From contig JAGRPD010000019.1 in the NCBI GenBank assembly GCA_020439875.1, positions 1-45,319 on the forward strand: DNA of 45,319 nt. Direction: 5' to 3'. Positions 32,681-41,694 of the stretch are shown in pieces. A program made the translations under genes and the position numbers. How positions within the stretch are numbered: position 1 is the first letter of the stretch; every line of letters begins with the position of its first letter. The notes under the pieces are model-generated. The model searched no databases. It saw only the letters and a list, made by a program, of their open reading frames with translations, and had not been told where the DNA came from. The DNA comes from Verrucomicrobiales bacterium (lineage in GTDB: Bacteria > Verrucomicrobiota > Verrucomicrobiia > Verrucomicrobiales > Verrucomicrobiaceae).

Positions 32681-33430
32681 ATGGTTCCCCGCATGCTTGC
32701 AACTCCGGCAAAATTCCTGCTACGTCGTCTTGGGCTCGAACTGCGACGTTTGCAGCACGAGGATCTTTCGGTACCGTCCATTCCCGATGGTCATCTGTAC
32801 CGCCCGCACTATTGCCCCTGGTTAGGCGATTCCGAGTTCGAACGGTACTATCAAATCGCAGCACCGCGAACTTTGGTTTCTCGCCATCGATGCCATGTGC
32901 TGTACACAATGCTGCAACAGTGCCTGGACGTGCCTGGCGATATCTGGGAATGCGGCGTTTACAAGGGCGGAACCGCTGCGATGATGGCGTCGTTTCTCGC
33001 AGCGTCCGGAACGGACAAAAAACTGCTGCTGTTTGACACTTTTGGAGGTATGCCCCCGACCGACCCTTTGCACGACCTTCATCAGGAGGGTGATTTCGCG
33101 GATACTAGTATTTCTGAAGTAAAAGAGTATGTGGGAAACGCGGAGTTCTGCGGTTATCACCAAGGATTTATCCCGGAGACATTTGTGGGTTTGGCTGCAG
33201 CCCAGATTGCAGCTGCGCATATTGATCTCGATATTTATCGGTCGGTGCTTCACTGCATCGAATTCATCTGGCCCCGTCTTTCGGTGGGAGGGATGGTCGT
33301 GTTTGACGACTACGGCTTTCGAACATGTCCTGGTGCCCGGGCTGCTGTGGACGAGTTCTTCAAGGACAAATCAGCGTATCCGCTGTGTCTCTCCACAGGG
33401 CAGGCGCTTGTGTTCAAGAGCGTAGCGTGA
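32681..33430 (+). CDS. TylF/MycF-like SAM-dependent O-methyltransferase
   Basis: The 249-residue protein has the SAM-binding fold of the macrocin-O-methyltransferase (TylF) family: GDIWECGVYKGG (motif I), KKLLLFDTFGGMPPTD with the metal-site Asp, the HIDLDIYRSVLHCIE strand and GGMVVFDDYG. Such enzymes methylate sugar hydroxyls using a divalent metal. It follows the ATPase gene by 16 bases. The likely job is O-methylation of a sugar in the exported glycan, possibly the terminal cap read by the Wzt tail; that link is inferred. Confidence 0.92.
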   Translation: MVPRMLATPAKFLLRRLGLELRRLQHEDLSVPSIPDGHLYRPHYCPWLGDSEFERYYQIAAPRTLVSRHRCHVLYTMLQQCLDVPGDIWECGVYKGGTAAMMASFLAASGTDKKLLLFDTFGGMPPTDPLHDLHQEGDFADTSISEVKEYVGNAEFCGYHQGFIPETFVGLAAAQIAAAHIDLDIYRSVLHCIEFIWPRLSVGGMVVFDDYGFRTCPGARAAVDEFFKDKSAYPLCLSTGQALVFKSVA

Positions 33431-33495
33431 CGGCCATTCGTTGCGACTGCAGTAGCCGTTCTGCTCGCCTGTAGAGGGCATTCTATAGATTTCTG

Positions 33496-34557
33496 ATGCA
33501 ACGAATTGCAGCGACTAGGGAAGGCATGACTGAAGGCCCTGAAAACGACAGCCTGGCGGATGCTGTGCGATGCCCAATCTGTAAACGAGTATCGGCACCC
33601 ATCCATCCAGAGAATCGGGCAGCCATTTGGGATTATGGGAGGGTGTTCGAAAACTATTCGTGCGCCAATTGTGAACTGATTTTTTGCCATCCGATGCCGT
33701 CTGATGATGAGATCAGGGACATCTACACAAAGCGCTACGACTATGAATGGTTTCGGCGTCGGGCGTTATTGAAACGGGCGCAGGCCATTCATCGGTTCCA
33801 ACGTCTTCAGCAACTATGGGGCGAATTCGGCGGGGACGGAAGACCGAGATTCATCGATATCGGTTGTGGTCATGGCTGGCTGGTCGGCTGTGCGCAGAAT
33901 GCAGGATGGATTAGCACGGGGATCGATTTTCTTGACGATGACCAAGTTCGGCTTGCCCGCTGCAAGGGGTTGGATCTCCGTGACTCGTCGATTGAGCGAT
34001 TCGTTGCTCCGTCCGAGGGATATGAGTTCGCCTCAATGTGGCACTCACTGGAACACACATCGGATCCTCGGCGGATCTTGAAGGCGGTGGGGAATTTGCT
34101 CGGAGTTAACGGACTGGCTGTGATAGCCGTACCGAACCGGAACGCTGCGGGGCTTGCGAAAGCTGGCTCGAAGTGGGGCTGGTTTCAGAAGCCCTTCATC
34201 CATCCATGGTGCTTTTCCGTTCGCGCGCTCAAGCAACTGCTGCCTGACAATCTGCGGCTCGAACTAGTTTCTAGCAGGGACACCTGGGATCAGCAATGGG
34301 TGCAGTATTCTTCGGTTTTCCAAGGCACCGATTCATTGATGAAGTGGGTCTTCCGGTGGGTGTGCGGTGCGTTGAGAAGAGTTGGGTTGAACCGCATGGC
34401 AGGACTTGCCGATGCCGGGCACTTTGTGCTTCGGGAGGGCTTGCTGGTGATGACTTATTTGGGCTATCTGATCGTTCGTCGGACGCCTTGGATCAGAGAC
34501 GGATATGAGAGGCAATGCAGAGCGTCCGAATTGCTGATCGTTGCGCGCAGGGTTTAG
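33496..34557 (+). CDS. Class I SAM methyltransferase with N-terminal zinc-ribbon
   Basis: The 353-residue protein begins with a four-Cys zinc-binding module (CPICKR and CANCELIF, about residues 26-60). A class I methyltransferase of the Methyltransf_23 type follows, with FIDIGCGHGWLVG as motif I and a SMWHSLEHTSDPRRIL segment near residues 177-192. The C-terminal third is hydrophobic and may touch the membrane. Relatives are frequent in polysaccharide and antibiotic-sugar clusters, some acting as C-methyltransferases. The substrate is unknown. An ATG at 33526 is an alternative start. Confidence 0.88.
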   Translation: MQRIAATREGMTEGPENDSLADAVRCPICKRVSAPIHPENRAAIWDYGRVFENYSCANCELIFCHPMPSDDEIRDIYTKRYDYEWFRRRALLKRAQAIHRFQRLQQLWGEFGGDGRPRFIDIGCGHGWLVGCAQNAGWISTGIDFLDDDQVRLARCKGLDLRDSSIERFVAPSEGYEFASMWHSLEHTSDPRRILKAVGNLLGVNGLAVIAVPNRNAAGLAKAGSKWGWFQKPFIHPWCFSVRALKQLLPDNLRLELVSSRDTWDQQWVQYSSVFQGTDSLMKWVFRWVCGALRRVGLNRMAGLADAGHFVLREGLLVMTYLGYLIVRRTPWIRDGYERQCRASELLIVARRV

Positions 34558-34633
34558 GAAGGCGAACTTGCCCGGCTCGCTATTAGGCAATGGTTTGCAA
34601 GAAAATTTTGCGTCGACGAAATTTTGGGCTTCG

Positions 34634-35521
34634 ATGAATTGGGGGGTGGTTTTTGGTTGGCTCACTCGGGCATTGAACAGAGGGCACCAAAGGCGGCTCG
34701 GGGGCGGCGTCTTTTCAAAAGGCGGAGGGCTTGGGGATGAGCTTATGGTGCTGTGCGCCATACAGGCGGTCCGCCGGAAACAGCCCGCACTGGATATCGC
34801 ATTTTGCGCTCGCAACCATCAGTTGCTGAATGGCGCGATAGGGGTGGGGGCAGTGCGGTCTTTTGACAGTGCAGCAGCCGCGAGAACGGGGATCGGTATC
34901 AGTTATTCTGAGAGACACGAACTGCCGATTCTGAAGCAGATGACCGCCCAGATGGGAGTGCCCGATGCCGATGATTTCTCCCTCGAATTGCCAGAGCGAC
35001 CGCTGTGCTTGCCTGGGGGCTGGCCTCCGGGTGATGAGCTGAAGATTCTGGTGCAAGTCTCGGGGAGCGGTTGGACTCCGAACAAGCAATGGCCGCTCGA
35101 TTATTGGCGAAAGTTCATTGAAAGCCTACCTGAAGAGCTTTCGATCATCGAGCTTGGCACACATCCTGCGTTTCCGTCGCCACCCGGCCATCCGGGTTGG
35201 TGCTCGCTCGCCGGTCAGACGAGCCTTGAGGAGTTTGCCTCATGTTTCCGCGCTTGCGGTGCCTTTGTGGGTCCTGTGTCTGGTGGCATGCATCTTGCGC
35301 ACGCCTTCCGGGTGCCATCCGTCATCATTACCGGTGGCTACGAGGCGGCCAATTTCCCCTACCCGCTCGCGATCCAGCTTGGTACCGGCATCGAATGCGC
35401 GCCTTGCTGGCTGCGCACACCCTGCCCGTATGACCGTCGTTGCCTGCGAGAGATCACGCCGGAACGGGTCGCGGGCGAGTTGATGAAGCAGATTGGCACC
35501 CCAGCGGCAGACCAACTATGA
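34634..35521 (+). CDS. Glycosyltransferase family 9 (heptosyltransferase-like)
   Basis: The 295-residue protein has the two-domain GT-B look of GT9: GGGLGDELMVLCAIQAVR at the N-terminus, a nucleotide-side segment VQVSGSGWTPNKQWPLDYW, and GPVSGGMHLAHAFRVPSV with the conserved His. The Cys cluster CAPCWLRTPCPYDRRC near the end is common in GT9. It transfers an activated sugar, by family analogy heptose or a related ADP- or GDP-sugar, to a growing chain. The ATG at 34634 is taken; an upstream TTG at 34541 overlaps the previous gene and adds unlike residues. Its stop overlaps the next gene's start. Confidence 0.9.
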   Translation: MNWGVVFGWLTRALNRGHQRRLGGGVFSKGGGLGDELMVLCAIQAVRRKQPALDIAFCARNHQLLNGAIGVGAVRSFDSAAAARTGIGISYSERHELPILKQMTAQMGVPDADDFSLELPERPLCLPGGWPPGDELKILVQVSGSGWTPNKQWPLDYWRKFIESLPEELSIIELGTHPAFPSPPGHPGWCSLAGQTSLEEFASCFRACGAFVGPVSGGMHLAHAFRVPSVIITGGYEAANFPYPLAIQLGTGIECAPCWLRTPCPYDRRCLREITPERVAGELMKQIGTPAADQL

Positions 35522-36264
35522 GCGCGCACCCTCTAGCAAGAAGACTCTGGACCAGTCTAAAGAGGCGGGTTTATCTCCATCTGGGGGTTCCACTTTTCCG
35601 GACCTGGGCGCTGAATGGAGTGCCGCTCTGTGTGCGTGGATTCTGCCGCGCCATGAAGGTGGCGATAGTAAGCGGCAGGTACGAACGTGCCGAGGCGGAG
35701 GCGTGCAGGTCGCTGGTCCGGTCCGGGGACAAGATCGTCGAACTCGGCGCGGCAGTCGGCTACGTGGGCCTCTTTTGCCTCACCCAGGGGGCGGCCTCGC
35801 GGGTTGTGTCCGTGGAGGCGAATCCGGGATCCGTCCGGAGGCTAGTGCACAATTATGATTTGAGCGGACGCCAGGCGGAGGTCATCAGTGCAGCGATCGC
35901 CGCGAAGGACGGTGAGATGGTCTTTTACACGAGCCCCGAGTTCTGGGGTGATGGCGTGGAGCGGAGGGGGGAGCGGCAGACGGCCATTTCCGTGCCCACC
36001 ATGTCATTCCGCACGCTGTGGTCTCGTCTTGACTTCGAGCCAGACGTGGTGATCGCGGACATCGAAGGTGCCGAGGTGGATCTACCCTGGCGGGAGCTTC
36101 CTACTGCGACCAATCGCATTATCATCGAGCTGCACCCGCGCTTGAGAGGCCCCGCCAAATCTTTCGCGCTGCTGAAGCTGTTGATGGACCTCGGTTTCGA
36201 GGTGGCCTTCTGTCGCGATGATGTCTTCGGCCTCGTCCGGAGTAAAATCCCGCCCGCCGGTTGA
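35518..36264 (+). CDS. FkbM-family methyltransferase (first of three)
   Basis: The 248-residue protein has motif I VELGAAVGYVGLFC, the acidic SAM-ribose strand VSVEANPGSVRRL, and the family signature IADIEGAEVDLPWREL with the final IIIELHPRL. FkbM-type enzymes O-methylate sugars or related hydroxyl groups. The ATG overlaps the TGA of the GT9 gene (ATGA), showing translational coupling. It probably acts on the residue laid down by a neighbouring glycosyltransferase. Confidence 0.92.
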   Translation: MSAHPLARRLWTSLKRRVYLHLGVPLFRTWALNGVPLCVRGFCRAMKVAIVSGRYERAEAEACRSLVRSGDKIVELGAAVGYVGLFCLTQGAASRVVSVEANPGSVRRLVHNYDLSGRQAEVISAAIAAKDGEMVFYTSPEFWGDGVERRGERQTAISVPTMSFRTLWSRLDFEPDVVIADIEGAEVDLPWRELPTATNRIIIELHPRLRGPAKSFALLKLLMDLGFEVAFCRDDVFGLVRSKIPPAG

Positions 36265-36285
36265 CCCTGCATTTGAGGCAAACAG

Positions 36286-37287
36286 ATGGAAGGATCGGTT
36301 GAAGTCCGGCTTATCACCTACCGGCGGCCCAGGCTTCTCGAGCGCGCGCTGCGCAGTTTGCTGGCGCAGACCCACGCCGACTGGCGCGCAGTGGTGTATG
36401 ATGATTCCAGTGCCTTCGAATCACGTGAGGTTGTGGCGCGGCTGGGCGATCCGCGGATCGAAACACGCCAGAATCCGCGAAATCTGGGCATGGTCGGCAA
36501 TCTGAGCCTCGCCTTTGCCCCCGGATCAGTTTTCCCGACTACAACTCACGCTTGTATTCTGGAGGACGATAATGCGTTTGATCCTGATTGGCTGGAGCAA
36601 AATCTGCGGGTCATGAGCACCCGTGCTTGCCGTGTGATGTGCCGGAATTACCGTGTCGTTGAGGTGCTGCCGGATGGCGCGTTACGCAAGACCGCGAATG
36701 AACCCATGCGCGACATTTACGGCAGGGAGGCACGATATCTTGACTATCAGGAGCGCGTCAAGGAGGCATTCTTCAGTTTCACCATCGGCACGTGCTGCTT
36801 TTTCTGGAACACGCACTCTGGTGTAGATCTCTCTGCCGCCTGCGAGCGGATCAATGGCCCGGTCATGGAGCCCATTCGTGCCACCTGTTTTCGTGATCCA
36901 TGCTGGTATGAGCCAGAGCCTCTTTCGTGCTTCAGCCAATTTGTTGACAAGACTCAGACCCCACGCAGCGAAACCCCAGTTTCCACGCAGCGGCGAAGAG
37001 TGGGGAAGGTCAGTGAGATATTGTTCACTCGCCACCTCTATCAGACATGGACGAACGAGTTTCATCTGCCTGTCATTGACATTCTCAATGCCGCGTCGAG
37101 TCGAAGTGATGGCAAAGAGGCGCTTCAAAGGCTTGCTGATGCTGGTTGCCTTCAGGCAGTGCGTCGTTTGCCCGATTCGCGGTCGCGGCTGGCCGCAGTG
37201 AAGTCGTGGGCGGTCCTTTTGCTTTACCGTCGCAAATGGGCTCAGATTAACCGTCCGGTTCCCGTGCCTGATCGAGCTGGTGTTTGA
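36286..37287 (+). CDS. Glycosyltransferase family 2
   Basis: The 333-residue protein has a GT-A fold of GT2: LITYRRPRLLERALRSLLAQ at the start, the first nucleotide-binding Asp pair in VVYDDSSAF, and CILEDDNAFDPDWLE carrying the metal-binding acidic cluster. The C-terminal half has no recognised domain. It would transfer a nucleotide-sugar unit during glycan assembly in the cytoplasm. It lies 21 bases after the first FkbM gene and is the last gene before the reversed glycosyltransferase. Confidence 0.9.
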   Translation: MEGSVEVRLITYRRPRLLERALRSLLAQTHADWRAVVYDDSSAFESREVVARLGDPRIETRQNPRNLGMVGNLSLAFAPGSVFPTTTHACILEDDNAFDPDWLEQNLRVMSTRACRVMCRNYRVVEVLPDGALRKTANEPMRDIYGREARYLDYQERVKEAFFSFTIGTCCFFWNTHSGVDLSAACERINGPVMEPIRATCFRDPCWYEPEPLSCFSQFVDKTQTPRSETPVSTQRRRVGKVSEILFTRHLYQTWTNEFHLPVIDILNAASSRSDGKEALQRLADAGCLQAVRRLPDSRSRLAAVKSWAVLLLYRRKWAQINRPVPVPDRAGV

Positions 37288-37336
37288 GAGGCTTACAATG
37301 ATCCTGAGTGGCTTTTGGTCATGCTGGCCTCCAATG

Positions 37337-38740
37337 CTACCGCCAGCTGGTGTGCCGCAGATCGCTTGGAAACACGGAAGGTGCCAGAGCTTGTAGCCGT
37401 TCATACGCGGGCTTCATGATGTCGCTCTCTTCTGCGTTGGCGAAGGTGGGATGCGGGTGCCACTCGGGCATGCAGATGTCTTCTGTCCATGGTCTCTGGT
37501 CTTCTTGAGTTTCACGCTTTAGAAACGCGTTTACCCTTTTCCATGACTCAGTCATTGAGATGTTTTTTCGAGCCCAGCCAGATGGGTCCATCTCGGATGC
37601 CTGGGCGTGGAGTGCCATTAAATCCTGCGCGACAAAACGGGGACGCAGCCGTCTCCCGGTTTTGGCATTCACATAGGCGAGCGGCCCAACGTGAGCGTCT
37701 TCACGCATTGCCAGTGCGCAGCCGGCAAACAAGGACTCGACGGCTGCGACGCAGCAACCCTCGCGCAAGCTCATAATGACTGAGACCTTGGCCCTGCATT
37801 GAAAGCTGGCCACCGTCTGAATCGGCACTGATTCGACGAATTGCAATTTCTGCGGGACACCGTATTCCGATGCCAGTTTAGCAATGTACTCTTGGCTTCT
37901 GCCGGGTTCTGGTTGGCCAATCAGCACAATTTTGAGGTTTGATGGCATGCGGGCGAGCGCCCGAAACAACTCCCAATGCCGTTTGAATTCGCCCCAGTTG
38001 GAAACCATCAGAAAATCAATATCTCGCTGATCCGATGACAAGGGAGTAAAATTTGCAGGATTGATCCAATCGCACGGCAGTGTGGGAAGGCAGCGGAGTC
38101 TCGGGTGGAAGGCTTCAATGCGGGCAATTTCGTCGTAGTTGCAGGTCTGGACATAGACCTTCCGCGGGGTGCTGCACACGATCATTGCCAGCGCCGCATA
38201 GTCGGTGGGGGACCAGCTGGCCGACAGTATCAGATCGTAATGCTGGTCAAAGTGTGTCCAGGCGCTGTCGTCAAGCCCCATCATGAGCCTCAGCCAGTTG
38301 TACTCGAAGGTAATCAGGAGAACGCCGCGCTCTCCCTCGGCACCGGGGCGCTTTAGGACAATTGAACGGCTGATGTGGGAATCCTGCGCCAAACGCTCAA
38401 CGTTGCGCTTTGACATGATGCTAGCGCGCCGCCAGACAGTGGCGGCATGGATGGAGCCGGGGCCGTAAGACGTTGGCAAGTAATCGAGACGCCTCAAACG
38501 CCGCAACACCAACTGTTGCAGCGCAGGAAATTCGGCAAATGTGTAGGCACGGCTGAGACGGTAGGCGCGCTCGGCGTCATCATGTACAAATGCGGATTGA
38601 ATCAAATGGGCCCAGCCAGCCAATTCACGAGTGAGCCGAGCGTGCCGGGCGGAGTCCATGACCCCGCGCTTCAACCGGGAAAAACAAGCTCTGGCGTTGA
38701 TCATCAAGTTGCTGTCCACAGTCTGGACGATAATCAGCAT
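37337..38740 (-). CDS. Glycosyltransferase (GT4/GT1-like, C-terminal GT-B domain)
   Basis: The 467-residue protein has a variable N-terminal half, then a GT-B C-terminal domain: DIDFLMVSNWGEFKRHWELF, KIVLIGQPEPGRS and the E-x7-E motif in REGCCVAAVESLFAG. It would transfer a sugar from a nucleotide donor. It is the only gene of the central cluster on the minus strand, ending 49 bases from the GT2 stop, with its own 87-base AT-rich divergent promoter region (38741-38827) shared with the next FkbM gene. The start is uncertain; ATGs at 38704 and 38659 are also possible. Confidence 0.85.
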   Translation of the reverse strand: MLIIVQTVDSNLMINARACFSRLKRGVMDSARHARLTRELAGWAHLIQSAFVHDDAERAYRLSRAYTFAEFPALQQLVLRRLRRLDYLPTSYGPGSIHAATVWRRASIMSKRNVERLAQDSHISRSIVLKRPGAEGERGVLLITFEYNWLRLMMGLDDSAWTHFDQHYDLILSASWSPTDYAALAMIVCSTPRKVYVQTCNYDEIARIEAFHPRLRCLPTLPCDWINPANFTPLSSDQRDIDFLMVSNWGEFKRHWELFRALARMPSNLKIVLIGQPEPGRSQEYIAKLASEYGVPQKLQFVESVPIQTVASFQCRAKVSVIMSLREGCCVAAVESLFAGCALAMREDAHVGPLAYVNAKTGRRLRPRFVAQDLMALHAQASEMDPSGWARKNISMTESWKRVNAFLKRETQEDQRPWTEDICMPEWHPHPTFANAEESDIMKPAYERLQALAPSVFPSDLRHTSWR

Positions 38741-38827
38741 GACCAGCCGTGAAGCGCAAGAAGTTGTTGCTCCTCTGTTGTTTTACTGAATTAATCAAAC
38801 TTTGTGTCATCACGGATTTGATTCCCC

Positions 38828-39769
38828 ATGAGCCTTTTTTCAGACTGCTGTCGTTTCGCCCGCCGTATCCCCGGACTTGCCGCCAAGGGAGTGCGCCATC
38901 CTGGCCATGTGCTGCGGTCTATCCTGTTCAAAACCGCTGGACTGCTGTTTCCCGATCGGCTGCTTGTGCCGAGGCTGGCCCATTCGAAGGCGCGGATGTG
39001 GGTGACTCCACGTGATCCCGGGCTTTCCCAGCAGCTCTATGTTTGGGGATGGCGGGAACCGGTCGAGACGGCGTGTGTGCAGTCATCGGTGTCGGCAGGA
39101 CAGGTGGTGGTGGACATTGGGGCCAACCTCGGTTTTTACGTGCTGATTGAGGCGGAATTAGTGGGAAATACCGGGCGGATCCTGGCAATCGAACCGAGCG
39201 CCTCCAATGTTGCGCTGCTTGCCAAGAATGTGAACGAAAATGGCTATGATGACCGCGTGACGATTGTCGAGGGTGCTGTTAGCAATGCAACGGGATCGGG
39301 AACTCTGTTTTTGACCCGCCATTTCAACCTCAATTCGATGAATGCCGGACGGTTGGAAAAATTTACGGACATCGTCGGACGCAGCGAGGTGAAAACTTAC
39401 CGGCTGGACGACCTCCTATCCTCCCAGGGATTCGAACTCGCGAAGATCAACTTTGTTCGGATGGATGTTGAGGGACATGAGGTCGATGTCATTCGTGGGA
39501 TGCCGGCCCTGCTGGAAGGTGCCCCGGAGCTTTCAATTTTGATGGAAGTCCATCCTGAATTAATAAAGGACAAGTATGGCGACTCGGGTTACCTGGAGAT
39601 GCTGGCAACCCTTGAGGCGGCAAATATGGAAATCTGTGAGATCGGCATTAATTTCACCTGCCGGGAGAGCCGGGCATCGAGCTCTCACAAGACCTACCAG
39701 GACTTGCACGACACGGAGGATGTTTACAGTCTGTTTGTTCGCAAAAGGCTCAGTAATTGCGAACTGTAG
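38828..39769 (+). CDS. FkbM-family methyltransferase (second of three)
   Basis: The 313-residue protein is a textbook FkbM enzyme: VVVDIGANLGFYVL (motif I), ILAIEPSASNVALLAKNV, NLNSMN in the middle loop, FVRMDVEGHEVDVIRGM and ILMEVHPELI. It carries about 90 residues before the fold, longer than the first copy. It is expected to O-methylate a sugar of the glycan. It starts a second plus-strand run (38828-43669) after the reversed glycosyltransferase. Confidence 0.94.
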   Translation: MSLFSDCCRFARRIPGLAAKGVRHPGHVLRSILFKTAGLLFPDRLLVPRLAHSKARMWVTPRDPGLSQQLYVWGWREPVETACVQSSVSAGQVVVDIGANLGFYVLIEAELVGNTGRILAIEPSASNVALLAKNVNENGYDDRVTIVEGAVSNATGSGTLFLTRHFNLNSMNAGRLEKFTDIVGRSEVKTYRLDDLLSSQGFELAKINFVRMDVEGHEVDVIRGMPALLEGAPELSILMEVHPELIKDKYGDSGYLEMLATLEAANMEICEIGINFTCRESRASSSHKTYQDLHDTEDVYSLFVRKRLSNCEL

Positions 39770-39807
39770 GTGGGGGTGCCGGTTTGTGAAATGGATGGAG
39801 TTCTTGC

Positions 39808-40935
39808 ATGAGCAGTCTTTCACAAACGCAACCGCGTGATCTGAGATTCGCCATCGTTTGGTTGCTGCGCGCTGGGATTCTTGTGATGTCTGCCGCGGCG
39901 TTGGCTGTGTTCTTGGTCGTTGTTGTCGGCATGGAGTGGATCGGGCAGCGCAACATCGCGACGGCGTTTTGCATGTTCCTGCCCCGGTGGATCTGGGCGC
40001 TGCCGCTGGCGCTGATGACGCCGCTGCTGCTGCTGCTGCGGTGGCGAGCCGGCCTCATCGCGCTGGGCACGGTGCATTTTTACTGGGTGCCGTGGACGGG
40101 TTATGAGTGGCTGGGATCAAAGAGCGATCTGTCCGCCGCGGCAGAGGTGCGCGTGATGACCTGGAACCGGGGCCAGTCCGGCGGGGAAAGCCTGCAGCCG
40201 TTCAAGAACCGCACCCGGCCGGACATCATCGCCATGCAGGATGCCGCGCGGCGCATGGCTGGCTATCAAACCGCCACAGAGTATGGCGAACTGCCCAATG
40301 CCGCGCAATCGGGCGAGTTCTTGGTGCTCAGCCGCTTCCCCGTGCGCGCCACGGAGACACTGGCCTATGCCACGCAGCCGGGGGTGGAGGGGGCGCGGCA
40401 GACGATCGTGGGCGCGAGCTTTGAGGTGGATGGACCGCGCGGCACCTTTGCGCTCTACAGCGTGCATTTCCCCACGCCGCGCGACATGCTGAGCTTTTAC
40501 CGGCACGGCATTCCGATCTATGGGCTGATCGGCATCCCGGGGACTGCCTGGGGTGCCAAGCGCGCGATCTATCAGGCATACTGGGACGGGCAGGGGAATC
40601 TCCACCGCCAGGTCGCGGAGCGCCTGAAAAAAGAAAAGCTGCCGATGCTGTTGCTGGGCGATTTTAACTGCCCGTCCTTCGGGCCTTGGTACCGCCTTTT
40701 CTCGGGAAGCCTGCATGACAGCCATTCCGTGGGTGGCAGCGGTTATGGCTATACTTTTCCAGGCAAGACCGGCAATCCCCTGGCGCTTTTTCGAAGCTGT
40801 CTGCGGCTCGACCGTATTTTTGCCGATGCCTCGTGGCAGCTCGTGTGCCAGGAAACCGAGTCGCATCGCGGGCCGCAACACGTGGCGGTATTCGCCGGCT
40901 ACACGCTGAAAAAAACCGTCACCGCACGCCAATGA
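39808..40935 (+). CDS. Membrane-anchored endonuclease/exonuclease/phosphatase-family protein (copy 2)
   Basis: The 375-residue protein is a paralogue of the 24293 product, sharing MEWIGQRN and SLQPFKN with it and the three N-terminal helices. Active-site positions are Asn120 (WNRG), Asp145 where copy 1 has Glu (MQDA), His220 (SVHF), Asp285/Asn287 (GDFN), Asp335 (RLDRIF) and His358. As in copy 1, Gln (357) replaces Asp before the final His. The Glu-to-Asp change at the metal site is an extra difference. The gene overlaps the next FkbM gene by four bases (ATGA), so it is coupled to glycan methylation genes; the substrate is unknown. Confidence 0.88.
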   Translation: MSSLSQTQPRDLRFAIVWLLRAGILVMSAAALAVFLVVVVGMEWIGQRNIATAFCMFLPRWIWALPLALMTPLLLLLRWRAGLIALGTVHFYWVPWTGYEWLGSKSDLSAAAEVRVMTWNRGQSGGESLQPFKNRTRPDIIAMQDAARRMAGYQTATEYGELPNAAQSGEFLVLSRFPVRATETLAYATQPGVEGARQTIVGASFEVDGPRGTFALYSVHFPTPRDMLSFYRHGIPIYGLIGIPGTAWGAKRAIYQAYWDGQGNLHRQVAERLKKEKLPMLLLGDFNCPSFGPWYRLFSGSLHDSHSVGGSGYGYTFPGKTGNPLALFRSCLRLDRIFADASWQLVCQETESHRGPQHVAVFAGYTLKKTVTARQ

Positions 40936-41651
40936 TCGCCACCATCCGCAGTTGGCTCAGCCAGATGGCGGGCCGGTCCATTGAGGTCCACCCGACCTGC
41001 CGCGCGCCGCTGGAACGCATCGGCTCCGACTACGGCGGGTGGGCTTTCTGCCCCGAGCTGCTCTCCGAATCCAGCGTGGTGTACTGCGGCGGGATTGGTG
41101 ACGACATCTCCTTCGATCTGGGATTGATTCAGCGGTTTGGGTGTCAGGTCTGGGCCTTCGATCCGACGCCGCGTTCCGGTGCCTGGTTGTCCGCGCAGCA
41201 GTTGCCCGCTGCGTTTCACTTCGTGCCGAAGGGGCTCGCGGGCGCGGAGGGCACGCTGACGGTTTTCCCGCTAGAAAATCCCGGCAGCATGAACCACACC
41301 TCCGTGTCCCAAGCGGGCGTCGCTTCGCATGGTGTCGTGGTCGAGTGCGTCACGATTCCGGGCGCGATGCGCAAGCATTGCCACGCTGGGATCGATCTGC
41401 TGAAGCTGGACATCGAAGGCAGCGAGTATGAGGTCATCCCCGACCTGTTAGCCCAGGGAGTCATCCCGCCACAATTGCTGGTGGAGTTTCATCATCGCTT
41501 TGCCGGAGTCGGTGTGCCCAAGACACGGCAGATACTCCGGCTACTGAACTCCCACGGGTACGAAATCCTGGCCGCAACTCGTGGTGCCCGTGAAGTCAGT
41601 TTCATCCATCGCGACGCGCTTCGTCGCGTGACTTTGGCGCGAACGCGCTGA
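40932..41651 (+). CDS. FkbM-family methyltransferase (third of three)
   Basis: The 239-residue protein has the FkbM fold with a weaker motif I (VVYCGGIGDDISFDLGLI), QVWAFDPTPRS, a NPGSMNHTS loop, the signature LLKLDIEGSEYEVIPDLL and LLVEFHHRF. The first glycine-rich motif differs from the usual DxGAxxG, so SAM binding may be altered, though the C-terminal signature is intact. Its start overlaps the stop of the EEP gene. It probably O-methylates a sugar of the exported polymer. Confidence 0.88.
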   Translation: MIATIRSWLSQMAGRSIEVHPTCRAPLERIGSDYGGWAFCPELLSESSVVYCGGIGDDISFDLGLIQRFGCQVWAFDPTPRSGAWLSAQQLPAAFHFVPKGLAGAEGTLTVFPLENPGSMNHTSVSQAGVASHGVVVECVTIPGAMRKHCHAGIDLLKLDIEGSEYEVIPDLLAQGVIPPQLLVEFHHRFAGVGVPKTRQILRLLNSHGYEILAATRGAREVSFIHRDALRRVTLARTR

Positions 41652-41694
41652 ATATCGCCCGCCCGTTCGCTTCGCGCAGCCACCCCATTCCGTC

